Below are positions 6,057 through 12,701 of a stretch of 14,789 nt of DNA, piece after piece. Within the stretch, counting starts at the first letter, position 1. Each line of letters starts with the position of its first letter. The DNA is from Deltaproteobacteria bacterium (GTDB lineage Bacteria; Desulfobacterota; GWC2-55-46; DRQE01): NCBI GenBank assembly GCA_016219165.1, contig JACRCB010000067.1:1-14789 (forward strand), in the 5' to 3' direction. A program made the translations under genes and the position numbers. The notes under the pieces were generated by a model, which worked only from the letters and a program-made list of their open reading frames with translations, was not told the origin of the DNA and ran no database searches.

Positions 6057-7793
6057 TCATACCGCACAGGGCTTGTGTTCGACCTCGGCAAACCACCTCA
6101 CATCCATGTCGGGAAAGACATCGTCCCTTTCCATTATGGAAACGAGGAAGTTCCGGTCGGCATCGGTTGCATTATCGCCCTCGCCTTTTTTCCTCGCCAT
6201 GGCCGCAAGCCTTTTAAAATCCTCGAAATGCCTCACAACCCTCGCCTCCGCGTAATCCGCGGCCGCGCGCGTCGATATGAGAAACTGCCAGTCGGAGGCC
6301 GAAAGGAGCATCAATTCCCTCCCCGCCTGTTTCAGTATATCCATAAGGAGCGGGTCGTCATGTCTTCCGCCATATCTCCCGGCCAGTTCCTTCATCTCCC
6401 TTTCGGCCTCGTATATATGCTTCCATGTCCATTTGTTCATGTCGTTAAGCCATATCCAGTGATAGCCGCCCTCTCCCCATGAACCCTCCGGAAGCGTTAT
6501 GACCTCCGTGGGCCTTTTAATATCAAGATACTCCCCGGCCGTCACCGGGGAAACGCTGCCGTCGAGATACAGGTATCTTATGACATGGTATATCCACTCG
6601 GGCCCCTCGAACCACCAGTGGCCGAAGAGTTCGCAGTCATAGGGGGATACGACTATCCCCTCCCCGCCGGTGGACTTCAGGTATTCGGACAGGGTCTCTT
6701 TCACGAGGTCTTTGAAGTGCCCGGCATTTTCGGGGATGCGGGCATAAGCGTCTTCCGGATTGTAAGGCCTTTTATCCGCAAGGTCCGCCTTTGCATCCGT
6801 TATCCTCCAGTATCTTAAGCCGCCGGGGAATCTCTTTTTATGGAATTCAAGATAGTTGCTGTCCCCGGGATAGCCCCATTCCCCGCTCCATACCTGCAGC
6901 CCGGTCTTGGGGTCTCTGCTGAACACCGCAACCGGGTGCCTGCCCTCCCCGCCCCCGACCCAGTAGACCTTGTGCGGGGTCCTCTCGCTTTTCTCGGAAA
7001 GCGGTTTATACTGTTTCTCGAAGTTTGCCCAAAGGTTTTTCAGGTCCTCGAACCTGTCTATGTAAACCCCTATGGCCCTTCCGCCTTTTGTAAGATGGGC
7101 GTCCACAAAGAAGTACTCTATCTTATTTTCGCTTAAGAATTCCTCCACCCCTTTTCTTAAATATGGCTCGCCTAACTCGACCCCCGGCCTTTTCCACCTG
7201 TAAGAGGGCCTGTAGGCGCACTCCGGGAGCCATATGCCGCGGGGGTCTTTTCCGAAGTGACGCCTGTAACTTAGAACGGCCTGCTTTATCTGGGCCTGCA
7301 CGCTCGTATCCTCTGAAAGGAGAGGCAGATACGCGTGGGTGGCGCCGCACGTGGCTACCTCTATATGGCCTTCGTCCTGAAGTTTCCTGAACGCGCCTAT
7401 AATGTCCGCGCCATACCTTGCGGTAAAGTCTTTTTTCCTCTCATCGAATATCTCCACCCACATGCGGGCGAGTTTTGCCATATGCGCCTCGCCTATCCGC
7501 GTAAACTCCGTAACGTCTTCTTCCGCCGCGGCCTTTTTCTGATTCATATACTCGACAAGGCCCCTCTTGAAGTCCTCGTTTGCGAGCATCTCCACAAGGA
7601 CCGGCGATATGTCGATAGTCACTCTTGGGCTGAACCCCTCGTCCTTCAAGCGGTTGAATACGTTCAGAAGCGGTATGTATGTCTCAACCGCCGCCTCGTT
7701 GAGCCAGTCCGTTCCATGCGGCCATGTGCCGTGGGAAAGGACGTAAGGCAGGTGCGCATGGAGTACGAGGCTGAAGTAACCGGCTTTTTTCAC
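6057..7793 (-). CDS. GH57 family 1,4-alpha-glucan branching enzyme
   Basis: This 578-aa protein belongs to glycoside hydrolase family 57 of the branching-enzyme type (DUF1957-containing), like the enzymes of Thermus and Thermococcus. It cuts an alpha-1,4 glucan chain and reattaches it as an alpha-1,6 branch in glycogen synthesis. Conserved signatures are HAHLPYV (12-18), GATHAYLPLL (150-159), GIWLPECAY with the probable nucleophile Glu191, and VSPYDCELFGHWWFEGP with the probable acid/base Asp386. The start is GTG 7793; AGGAGG sits 5 nt upstream, and the nearby ATG at 7795 reads straight into TGA. It is the first gene of the operon and has an extended -10 promoter about 40 nt upstream. No other glycogen gene is in view, so its link to the RNA and envelope genes downstream may be only cotranscription. 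Confidence 0.92.
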   Translation of the reverse strand: MKKAGYFSLVLHAHLPYVLSHGTWPHGTDWLNEAAVETYIPLLNVFNRLKDEGFSPRVTIDISPVLVEMLANEDFKRGLVEYMNQKKAAAEEDVTEFTRIGEAHMAKLARMWVEIFDERKKDFTARYGADIIGAFRKLQDEGHIEVATCGATHAYLPLLSEDTSVQAQIKQAVLSYRRHFGKDPRGIWLPECAYRPSYRWKRPGVELGEPYLRKGVEEFLSENKIEYFFVDAHLTKGGRAIGVYIDRFEDLKNLWANFEKQYKPLSEKSERTPHKVYWVGGGEGRHPVAVFSRDPKTGLQVWSGEWGYPGDSNYLEFHKKRFPGGLRYWRITDAKADLADKRPYNPEDAYARIPENAGHFKDLVKETLSEYLKSTGGEGIVVSPYDCELFGHWWFEGPEWIYHVIRYLYLDGSVSPVTAGEYLDIKRPTEVITLPEGSWGEGGYHWIWLNDMNKWTWKHIYEAEREMKELAGRYGGRHDDPLLMDILKQAGRELMLLSASDWQFLISTRAAADYAEARVVRHFEDFKRLAAMARKKGEGDNATDADRNFLVSIMERDDVFPDMDVRWFAEVEHKPCAV

Positions 7794-7835
7794 ATATACC
7801 TCCTCATCAGGAACCTTTCTTGATAATAACCGGGA

Positions 7836-7864
7836 AGTTTATCACATGGGAGGGTTTTTTGCAA
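7836..7864 (-). promoter_or_regulatory. Predicted promoter of the GH57-phoH-ybeY-dgkA/PAP2-lnt-prfB operon
   Basis: On the minus strand -35 TTGCAA (7864-7859) is followed after 17 nt by TAAACT (7841-7836). TGA directly before it forms an extended -10, TGATAAACT. The predicted start is near 7829, giving a leader of about 35 nt before the GTG of the GH57 gene. No other convincing promoter is seen in the short gaps downstream. Confidence 0.6.
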
Positions 7865-7879
7865 TTTTGGTCCTGAAGG

Positions 7880-7913
7880 AAAAAAAGGCCGGGAACGATT
7901 ACAATCGTCTGCC
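7880..7913 (-). terminator. Probable rho-independent terminator after lpxC
   Basis: Read on the minus strand, GGC at 7913-7911 and ACGATT-GT-AATCGT (7908-7895) form a stem with imperfect outer pairing to GCC. Seven T residues follow (7886-7880). It lies about 100 nt after the lpxC stop and upstream of the GH57 promoter, so it would separate the two units. The perfect part of the stem is only 6 bp. Confidence 0.5.
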
Positions 7914-8013
7914 ATGGCATTGCGTCCGGGCAATCTTAAAGGGAAGGGTCTCTAACCTTGGATAAAACACGAAGCGGCCTTGCGGATAATAAAGAGGGAA
8001 ATCCCTGAAACCA

Positions 8014-8967
8014 TCAGGCCGTTGCAAGCGCCGTTCTGAATTGGGGGGATACGTCGGCGAGTTCTTCTTCGACAAACTCGACCACCTTCCATGTTTCGGG
8101 GTTTTTGATGACCTTTTTGACGAGGGCATGGTTTAGGGTGTGGCCGGAGCGATGGGCATTCAACCTTCCCGCGATATGCACGCCCAAGAGCGAAATATCC
8201 CCTATGAGGTCTAATACCTTGTGCCTGACAAACTCATCCGGGAACCTCAACCCGCCTTCATTCAGTATGTCGCTTTCCCCGATGACTACGGCGTTTTTAA
8301 GGGTCCCGCCGCGGACAAGTCCATTTTCTCTTAGAAGTTCCACGTCCCTTAAGAAACCGAAGGTCCTCGCGCTTACGACCTCTTCCCTGAAAGCCGCTGG
8401 CGAAAGGGTGATGGAAAAAGACTGTTTACTCAGATAGGGATGAGAAAAATCGATTGTATAATCGATGGTGAACGCCCGCTCCCCTTCCCGGTCAGGCGGC
8501 AGCAGGCGGACATACTTGTCCTTGTCCCGAACCTCTATGGGTTTTGTGATAACGAGATACCTGCGGGGTTGCGTAAGTTCACGAATCCCCGCCTCCATTA
8601 TCAACTCCGTAATGGGCGCGGCGCTCCCGTCCATTATCGGTATCTCAGGCCCGTAAACCTCAACGGCGGCATTGTCAATCCCGAGCCCGTAAAAGGCGGC
8701 CAACAGGTGCTCCACCGTGGATACCGTAACACCGTCTTTCCCGAGGGTGGTTGAATAATGGGTCGCCACGACGTTTTTAGCCTTCGCCTTGATAACGGGG
8801 GCGTGCGGGATATCCTTCCTTATAAAACGGATTCCCTTATCTTTCCCGCAGGGGAGTATCTTAACCGTTGCATGACTGCCGGTGTGGAGTCCTATGCCGG
8901 AGAATTCTATTGTCTTATTTACAGTTGTTTGAAACATTCTTATATAAGGATGCAATAAATGTGCCAT
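8014..8967 (-). CDS. lpxC: UDP-3-O-acyl-N-acetylglucosamine deacetylase
   Basis: LpxC is the zinc-dependent cytoplasmic deacetylase that catalyses the committed step of lipid A synthesis. Its presence means this organism makes an LPS-type outer membrane. The 317-aa product has the metal ligands and catalytic residues of the family: EHLLAAF (Glu86, His87), FPDEFVRHKVLDLIGD (His249, Asp253) and HRSGHTLNHAL (His276). The start at ATG 8967 is supported by AAAGGA 9 nt upstream. The later ATG at 8937 would begin nearer the usual family start (MFQTTVNKTI) but has no good ribosome site, so a short N-terminal extension of 10 residues is likely. It appears to be monocistronic, with its own promoter and a terminator. 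Confidence 0.97.
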   Translation of the reverse strand: MAHLLHPYIRMFQTTVNKTIEFSGIGLHTGSHATVKILPCGKDKGIRFIRKDIPHAPVIKAKAKNVVATHYSTTLGKDGVTVSTVEHLLAAFYGLGIDNAAVEVYGPEIPIMDGSAAPITELIMEAGIRELTQPRRYLVITKPIEVRDKDKYVRLLPPDREGERAFTIDYTIDFSHPYLSKQSFSITLSPAAFREEVVSARTFGFLRDVELLRENGLVRGGTLKNAVVIGESDILNEGGLRFPDEFVRHKVLDLIGDISLLGVHIAGRLNAHRSGHTLNHALVKKVIKNPETWKVVEFVEEELADVSPQFRTALATA

Positions 8968-8997
8968 AATAAAAAATCCTTTAGAATCAACTAATTG

Positions 8998-9026
8998 ATA
9001 TTAAACAATAACATATTCCGTGTTAA
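8998..9026 (-). promoter_or_regulatory. Predicted lpxC promoter
   Basis: On the minus strand TTAACA (9026-9021) and TAATAT (9003-8998) are separated by 17 nt, which would put the start near 8990 and the leader at about 23 nt. The overlapping alternative -10 TTTAAT gives a 15-nt spacing. An inverted repeat GTGTT-AAA-AACAC (9020-9032) covers the -35 box and could be an operator. Confidence 0.5.
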
Positions 9027-9089
9027 AAACACAACAAACCACTCAAACGTTCTCATTTTCGCAACACCTGTCCCAAACATGTTCCGGAA

Positions 9090-9314
9090 TCAGCGTCTGA
9101 AAAAAAGGTAAAGTATCAGTGATAATATGATGCTTACGATTATGGATGTAGCCAGAGGGAAGTAAAAGACGAAGTTATCTTTTTTGTAATAGATGTCCCC
9201 GGGGAGCCGGCCGATATAGGGGATTTTCGGGCCGAAAGTTAATATGAGCCCTATGATTACTATTATAAGCCCTATTATTATAAGGAATTTTCCGGTAAAG
9301 GAGAAGGGTGTCAT
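9090..9314 (-). CDS. DUF2905 family small membrane protein
   Basis: This 74-aa protein has two hydrophobic helices (about residues 8-27 and 50-71). They flank the loop FGPKIPYIGRLPGDIYYKK, whose GRLPGDI is the hallmark of the DUF2905 family found in many bacteria. Function is unknown. ATG 9314 is the only usable start and no Shine-Dalgarno precedes it. The -10 box TACAAT ends 8 nt before the ATG, so the transcript is probably leaderless. It lies between lpxC and the A+T-rich three-gene cassette, and has its own promoter 6 nt beyond the end of the HEPN-like gene. Confidence 0.88.
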   Translation of the reverse strand: MTPFSFTGKFLIIIGLIIVIIGLILTFGPKIPYIGRLPGDIYYKKDNFVFYFPLATSIIVSIILSLILYLFFRR

Positions 9315-9322
9315 GATTTTGG

Positions 9323-9351
9323 ATTGTACCGTTTTTGAGGGAGGGGGTCAA
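9323..9351 (-). promoter_or_regulatory. Predicted promoter giving a leaderless DUF2905 transcript
   Basis: On the minus strand TTGACC (9351-9346) is followed after exactly 17 nt by TACAAT (9328-9323). Each box matches consensus at five of six positions. Only 8 nt separate the -10 box from the ATG at 9314, so transcription would begin at or within a base or two of the start codon. Confidence 0.65.
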
Positions 9352-9357
9352 GGGGGG

Positions 9358-9792
9358 CTATACGACCTTACCAGTCGTTTTCTGCCATTCTTGAATTGTT
9401 TTTCTGACCTGTGAACACCTCGGTTCAGAAGCACAAGAATTCAGTATGTCTATAATCTCACTTGCATCTTTAAGTAGGGCCTTTACAGTTTTTGGATTCT
9501 CTACGCTGGTTTCATCAAGGCGGTAATCTGCATGGATTCGTTTAGTTGTAAGCCCAACCAGTTTCGAGGCTGCTTTTATTACTTCGTCGTCACCACTGTT
9601 GTTTAAACACATACGAACATCTCCGTGTCCTTCAGGGCTTTTCTTTATCGTAAAACCCATCCTTCTTTCTAAAATCTCAACCCCGGTATTATAAACTGCA
9701 TAGTAAGCACGGCTTACCGCGGTTCTTAGATGGGCTGCATTATTATTAGCGGCAAGCTCCGAAGCAAGTTCGTAAAAATCTCGTGGATTCAT
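9358..9792 (-). CDS. HEPN-like protein, third gene of the SDH-protease cassette
   Basis: The 144-aa product resembles the HEPN/UPF0332 group of small helical proteins. It has an N-terminal helix with AVSRAYYAVYNTGVEIL (25-41), a central GHGDVR (55-60), and KRIHADYRL (84-92) resembling the R-x-ADY element of that group. Many HEPN proteins are RNases in toxin-antitoxin, CRISPR and abortive-infection systems. The canonical nuclease motif R-x4-6-H is not evident here, so activity cannot be assumed. It starts 3 nt after the preceding gene and lacks a good ribosome site, which implies translational coupling. The A+T-rich composition differs from the flanking host genes. The family call is by pattern, not by alignment. 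Confidence 0.7.
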   Translation of the reverse strand: MNPRDFYELASELAANNNAAHLRTAVSRAYYAVYNTGVEILERRMGFTIKKSPEGHGDVRMCLNNSGDDEVIKAASKLVGLTTKRIHADYRLDETSVENPKTVKALLKDASEIIDILNSCASEPRCSQVRKTIQEWQKTTGKVV

Positions 9793-9795
9793 ATT

Positions 9796-10284
9796 TTAAA
9801 CGATATTATATGAAAACCGGATCTTATCCCGTTCCGGCCAGGGAACTTCGGAAACAAATAGAGAAATGTAGTCATTATAATCTTTCAAAACTTCATCTAC
9901 TTCTCCGCGGATAGTAACAGCAAGCGTAAGCCACTCTTCCTCGGTCTCGGGATCCTTTTCAACCTCAGTATGAAATTCTTGAATAGACGGAAAACATTTC
10001 TTAATTAGTTTAATAGCGCTCGACAAATACTCCTTTAGTCCATGTTTGAGACAAAATTGTGAGACCTCCGGTTTCCTTATCTCATCTTCATCTATCTTAT
10101 CTGACTCATCCTTCTTCGTCTCTTTAATTTCGTTTCCCCGTTGAGATTCTACTATCGTAATCAACGGGTATATCGGGTATATAGTAAGAATACCCAGGGA
10201 GGCCTCCTTATAGTCAACAGGTATATCGGCGGTCTGGGCTTGACTCTTAATCTCATGCAAATCGCTTGTATTACCAGTGGACAT
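9796..10284 (-). CDS. Unrecognised acidic protein between SDH protease and HEPN-like genes
   Basis: I do not recognise this 162-aa protein. The N-terminal third has a moderately hydrophobic stretch (LGILTIYPIYPLITIV, about 30-45). A charged linker rich in Lys, Asp and Glu follows (about 52-70). The C-terminal half looks like a compact domain with FPSIQEFHTEVEKDPETEEEW and a PWPERDKIRF motif near the end. No nuclease, protease or nucleotide-binding signature is visible. The ATG at 10284 follows the TAA of the protease gene with no gap, and GGGAG lies within the last protease codons, so the two must be cotranscribed and are probably translationally coupled. The position between a protease and a HEPN-like protein suggests an adaptor, substrate or inhibitor; that is inference. 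Confidence 0.75.
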   Translation of the reverse strand: MSTGNTSDLHEIKSQAQTADIPVDYKEASLGILTIYPIYPLITIVESQRGNEIKETKKDESDKIDEDEIRKPEVSQFCLKHGLKEYLSSAIKLIKKCFPSIQEFHTEVEKDPETEEEWLTLAVTIRGEVDEVLKDYNDYISLFVSEVPWPERDKIRFSYNIV

Positions 10285-11274
10285 TTAAACTGTCTCCCAT
10301 CTTTGAGATTGAAAATTTATATTTACTCCTATTTGCCCGGGAACCGGTTGTTGAACCTTTTGCAGTTTTCCACGGTGTACGAAAACGTCTGAAATATTTA
10401 AACTTTCGATATAAGCGCCATAATATGAAAAATCTTTCTCTGCCAAATCTCCCAATTCTTCAACTGGCGTATAAGGGTTTTCCAATTTCATTTCCATAGC
10501 ATAATTGTTGTACAATTGCCAAACAGTCTTTTCTTCGTCGCCGGCAAGTTCTGTAATGTTTAAGCCAAGTTCCTTGACCTCATCTCTCATTATTGGATAA
10601 TGATGTATGCAGATGAGTCCGGTTAAGTTATCAATAATACTTTTAATCTTTTCAGCATCATTTTTTGCGTTCATATGAATCTTCAACAACCGTTCCGTAA
10701 GCATCTTTGACATCCTATAACCTCTATATACGTTCCCAATAGCAAGAGGATGCACATGGGTTGTCAAGTGCGAATATATACCCGACATCTGCTCATCTTT
10801 TACCCCTGCTTTTTCTTTAGCGAAAAGTAAATAAGAGTTAACATCTTCAACACTAATTTCTAAAGGCAGGTTTGGATTAGCCGGATTTTTTGGGTTAAAT
10901 GGATGTGCTGTTGTCGGATCTACAGGACTTAATTCTGCCACCTTACCCATTGCAATATTATCCGCACCAAGCGCAATTAAAGTCCCTGCACTATGTGCTC
11001 TGTATGGCACAACTACCTCAAAATATTGACAATAATTACGCATCAGTTTAACAAGACGAAGGGGGGTAAGCATGTCGCCGCCCCGTGTATATAAGAACAA
11101 GCTAATTTTTGGGATGTATCCTATTTTCTGAAGATGCCGCTCAAAGATAGGAATTACATCGTCGGCAATTTTTGTCGCAAAAGGTTGCCTGTCTCCCGTA
11201 ACATAACAAATCAATCTCGATTCCCGATATTTTTCAACTTTCTTGATTAAGTCAATCCTATCTTTTAAAGACAT
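10285..11274 (-). CDS. SDH-family Clp-fold serine protease
   Basis: The 329-aa protein matches the serine dehydrogenase proteinase family (SDH/SppA-like, ClpP-crotonase fold). Supporting motifs are SLFLYTRGGDMLTPLRLV (58-75, an oxyanion-type RGGD turn), VVPYRAHSAGTLIALGADNI with probable nucleophile Ser95 (88-107), and AELSPVDP (113-120). A later conserved-looking block THVHPLAIGNVYRGYRM (172-188) may supply His. I see no signal peptide and no clear membrane span, so it is probably cytoplasmic. It is the first gene of a three-gene operon. ATG 11274 has AGGGA 7 nt upstream, and a TTGACA-based promoter precedes it. Despite the family name, these are proteases and not dehydrogenases. Cellular substrates are unknown. 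Confidence 0.85.
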   Translation of the reverse strand: MSLKDRIDLIKKVEKYRESRLICYVTGDRQPFATKIADDVIPIFERHLQKIGYIPKISLFLYTRGGDMLTPLRLVKLMRNYCQYFEVVVPYRAHSAGTLIALGADNIAMGKVAELSPVDPTTAHPFNPKNPANPNLPLEISVEDVNSYLLFAKEKAGVKDEQMSGIYSHLTTHVHPLAIGNVYRGYRMSKMLTERLLKIHMNAKNDAEKIKSIIDNLTGLICIHHYPIMRDEVKELGLNITELAGDEEKTVWQLYNNYAMEMKLENPYTPVEELGDLAEKDFSYYGAYIESLNISDVFVHRGKLQKVQQPVPGQIGVNINFQSQRWETV

Positions 11275-11316
11275 AGATTTTTCCCTTAGTTTTATAATAT
11301 ATCATAAAGTTTATAA

Positions 11317-11345
11317 TATTTATAATTATTTTTGCCTTTTGTCAA
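11317..11345 (-). promoter_or_regulatory. Predicted promoter of the three-gene cassette
   Basis: A consensus -35 TTGACA (11345-11340) on the minus strand is followed after 17 nt by TAAATA (11322-11317). TATAAA two bases earlier is an alternative. The leader is very A+T-rich. TTTATAATAT occurs twice in direct orientation on the plus strand (11291-11300 and 11310-11319), 19 bp apart, and could bind a regulator. The -35 box lies only 16 nt past the remnant phage gene. Confidence 0.55.
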
Positions 11346-11360
11346 GAAAACATATCCCCC

Positions 11361-11540
11361 GCACCACGCCCCTTTTAGAAGGTGGTATATCGCGGCGCCT
11401 CCGGCGGAGATTGTCCCGGCAATGCCTACCACCTTCAACCTGTGCGCAGTAAGGGTGTTTTCAATCCTGTCGAGTTTCTACCACTGTGCGTCCTGGGATT
11501 TCTCAACCTTTTCGAGAATAATCAAAATATGGGGTGCCAT
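11361..11540 (-). pseudogene. Truncated, nonsense-mutated copy of the XhlA-like gene
   Basis: This segment is a degenerate duplicate of the intact gene at 12828..13034. By eye about 80% of bases agree over 150 nt, including KLDRIENTLTAHRLKVVGI against KLDKIENTLTAHRLKVIGI. It is broken in three ways. The first dozen or so codons are replaced by unrelated sequence beginning at ATG 11540. A TAG stands where the intact gene has the Lys codon after Trp (QW-stop-KLD). The terminal TGA has become TGC. The ATG has a good Shine-Dalgarno (AGGAG at the end of the holin gene), so a peptide of about 20 residues could still be made. It is probably the footprint of a tandem duplication or phage recombination. 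Confidence 0.85.
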
Positions 11541-11544
11541 GGAT

Positions 11545-11970
11545 TTACTCCTGTCCCTTCACTTTTTCAACGGTCCTCCCCAAGATATAGCCACCCACCC
11601 CTATCTCCATGAGCGCCCAGAGTTTGTCGGGCAGGTCGAGTATTTTGACCTTGTCGGTAAAAATGTTAGCATAAGGGAAAATGATATAGTTGTTTGCGAC
11701 GATGGCGACAATCACCATCATCAGGCACGGGCGCCAGTTCCTCTGCATCCATGACTGCCCCTGCGCCTCGGCGATAATGATGGAGGACTGCGCCGAGGTG
11801 ATTTGCGCCTCAAGTTCGGCGAGCCTCATCTGCAATTCCGCTTTCTTTTCGGGCGGTATGTCGCCGGTTATGGCCTCCCTCATTTTGACCGCGGCATCCC
11901 CGATTGAACCTATTACCGTGCTCGCAGCCGTCCCCGTTGCGCTGCCTATAAGACTACCGAGCCAACTCAT
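11545..11970 (-). CDS. Phage holin, 3TM / gene-transfer-release type
   Basis: The 141-aa product fits the holin family named for gene transfer agent release (GTA_holin_3TM). It has an amphipathic Gly/Ala-rich N-terminus and a predicted coiled coil (about 40-72, PEKKAELQMRLAELEAQI). The hallmark SWMQRNWRP (73-81) is followed by a hydrophobic segment (82-100) and a second one (about 115-131). Holins oligomerise in the inner membrane to release or trigger endolysin. The start ATG 11970 overlaps the stop of the upstream 64-aa gene (ATGA), with AGGAGG 8 nt before it. It lies downstream of, rather than upstream of, the endolysin, separated from it by a terminator and the small gene. Confidence 0.88.
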   Translation of the reverse strand: MSWLGSLIGSATGTAASTVIGSIGDAAVKMREAITGDIPPEKKAELQMRLAELEAQITSAQSSIIIAEAQGQSWMQRNWRPCLMMVIVAIVANNYIIFPYANIFTDKVKILDLPDKLWALMEIGVGGYILGRTVEKVKGQE

Positions 11971-12161
11971 AGTCCCAACCTCCTCAAATCATCCTTCATC
12001 TTCCAGACCTCGTCCATGATAACCGGGGCGGGATGATGCGCTTCGACCGCCGCAAGGAATGACTGCAATTGATTGCGCCAGAGGATTTGAAGATAGCGCC
12101 GGACATTTTCGGAGAGAGTTTTTATTTCTTCTATGGCCTTTGCTTCGTCTATTTCAAACAT
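11967..12161 (-). CDS. Small hypothetical phage protein upstream of holin
   Basis: A 64-aa, mostly helical, charged protein with no hydrophobic segment. It begins MFEIDEAKAIEEIKTL and contains EAHHPAPVIMDEVWKM. I do not recognise a family. ATG 12161 has AAGGA 6 nt upstream, and the stop overlaps the holin start by 4 nt, so it is cotranscribed and probably translationally coupled with the holin. Small genes in this position often regulate or accompany lysis, but nothing in the sequence shows that here. Confidence 0.75.
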   Translation of the reverse strand: MFEIDEAKAIEEIKTLSENVRRYLQILWRNQLQSFLAAVEAHHPAPVIMDEVWKMKDDLRRLGL

Positions 12162-12203
12162 ATAAGATCCTTTTATATTCTAATTGGATTCCTTCCGAAA
12201 GAG

Positions 12204-12255
12204 CCTGCCCCGTACTCGATATGGGGCAGGGTTAAAACCCCCCGCTTTCGCGGGG
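12204..12255 (-). terminator. Terminator hairpins after the endolysin gene
   Basis: On the minus strand CCCCGC-GAAA-GCGGGG (12255-12240) is a 6-bp GC stem with a GNRA tetraloop, followed by GGTTTT. It lies 17 nt after the endolysin stop. A second stem, CCTGCCCC/GGGGCAGG (12204-12211 and 12223-12230), follows directly. Together they should end or attenuate transcription of the tail-endolysin unit before the holin unit. No clear promoter for the holin unit was found downstream, so read-through is possible. Confidence 0.7.
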
Positions 12256-12272
12256 ATTCCAAAGAAGAACTT

Positions 12273-12701
12273 TCAAACATATGGCCTGTATTCTTTCCCG
12301 TCATAAATCAACGCCTGCTGGTTAGGCTTGCCCTTGCGGGGGAGCGAAATATGAATCCATCTCCTCCTTTTCTTATTTTCGGAAATACATTGCCCGAATT
12401 TAAGTCCGCTCATTTTCACGAGCCAGTCAAAGACGACATCCATATCCGCGTTCAGGGGGACAAAGTCTGCAGCCTCGCCTAAGGCGTGCTGGCTCGTGGG
12501 GTAGCCTCCGGCTGCTTGATTGACAGCGGGGTTCCGGTATCCGCTCGTAATCCGCAGAGGCCCCCAGTAGTCCCTGATAGGCTGGAGGAGGGAAAGGGCG
12601 AGGAGCGAGAGCCGGTCTATGGCCGCGTCCGGGGGGTCATTGGCAAGCCCCGTGTCCGTATGCGTAAATTCATAAAGGGTAAAGTTAAGCGAGAGGTTCA
12701 T
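12273..12701 (-). CDS. Phage endolysin, M15 family peptidase
   Basis: This 142-aa enzyme is a peptidase M15-type (M15_3/VanY-like) zinc peptidase of the kind that cuts cell-wall peptides during phage lysis. The zinc-site signature is complete: S70-Q-H72-A-L-G-E-A-A-D79, preceded by ITSGYRNPAVN, plus the third ligand His117 in RWIHISL. There is no signal peptide, so release depends on a holin. The start ATG 12701 has GGAG about 8 nt upstream and lies inside the last codons of a small overlapping ORF (12685-12831). A strong hairpin terminator follows the stop. Confidence 0.93.
   Translation of the reverse strand: MNLSLNFTLYEFTHTDTGLANDPPDAAIDRLSLLALSLLQPIRDYWGPLRITSGYRNPAVNQAAGGYPTSQHALGEAADFVPLNADMDVVFDWLVKMSGLKFGQCISENKKRRRWIHISLPRKGKPNQQALIYDGKEYRPYV

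Noticed and set aside
9358..11274. Naming the three-gene cassette as a known defence system
   Set aside because: The protease and HEPN-like motifs do not match any named system I can identify with confidence, so I left it as an unnamed candidate.
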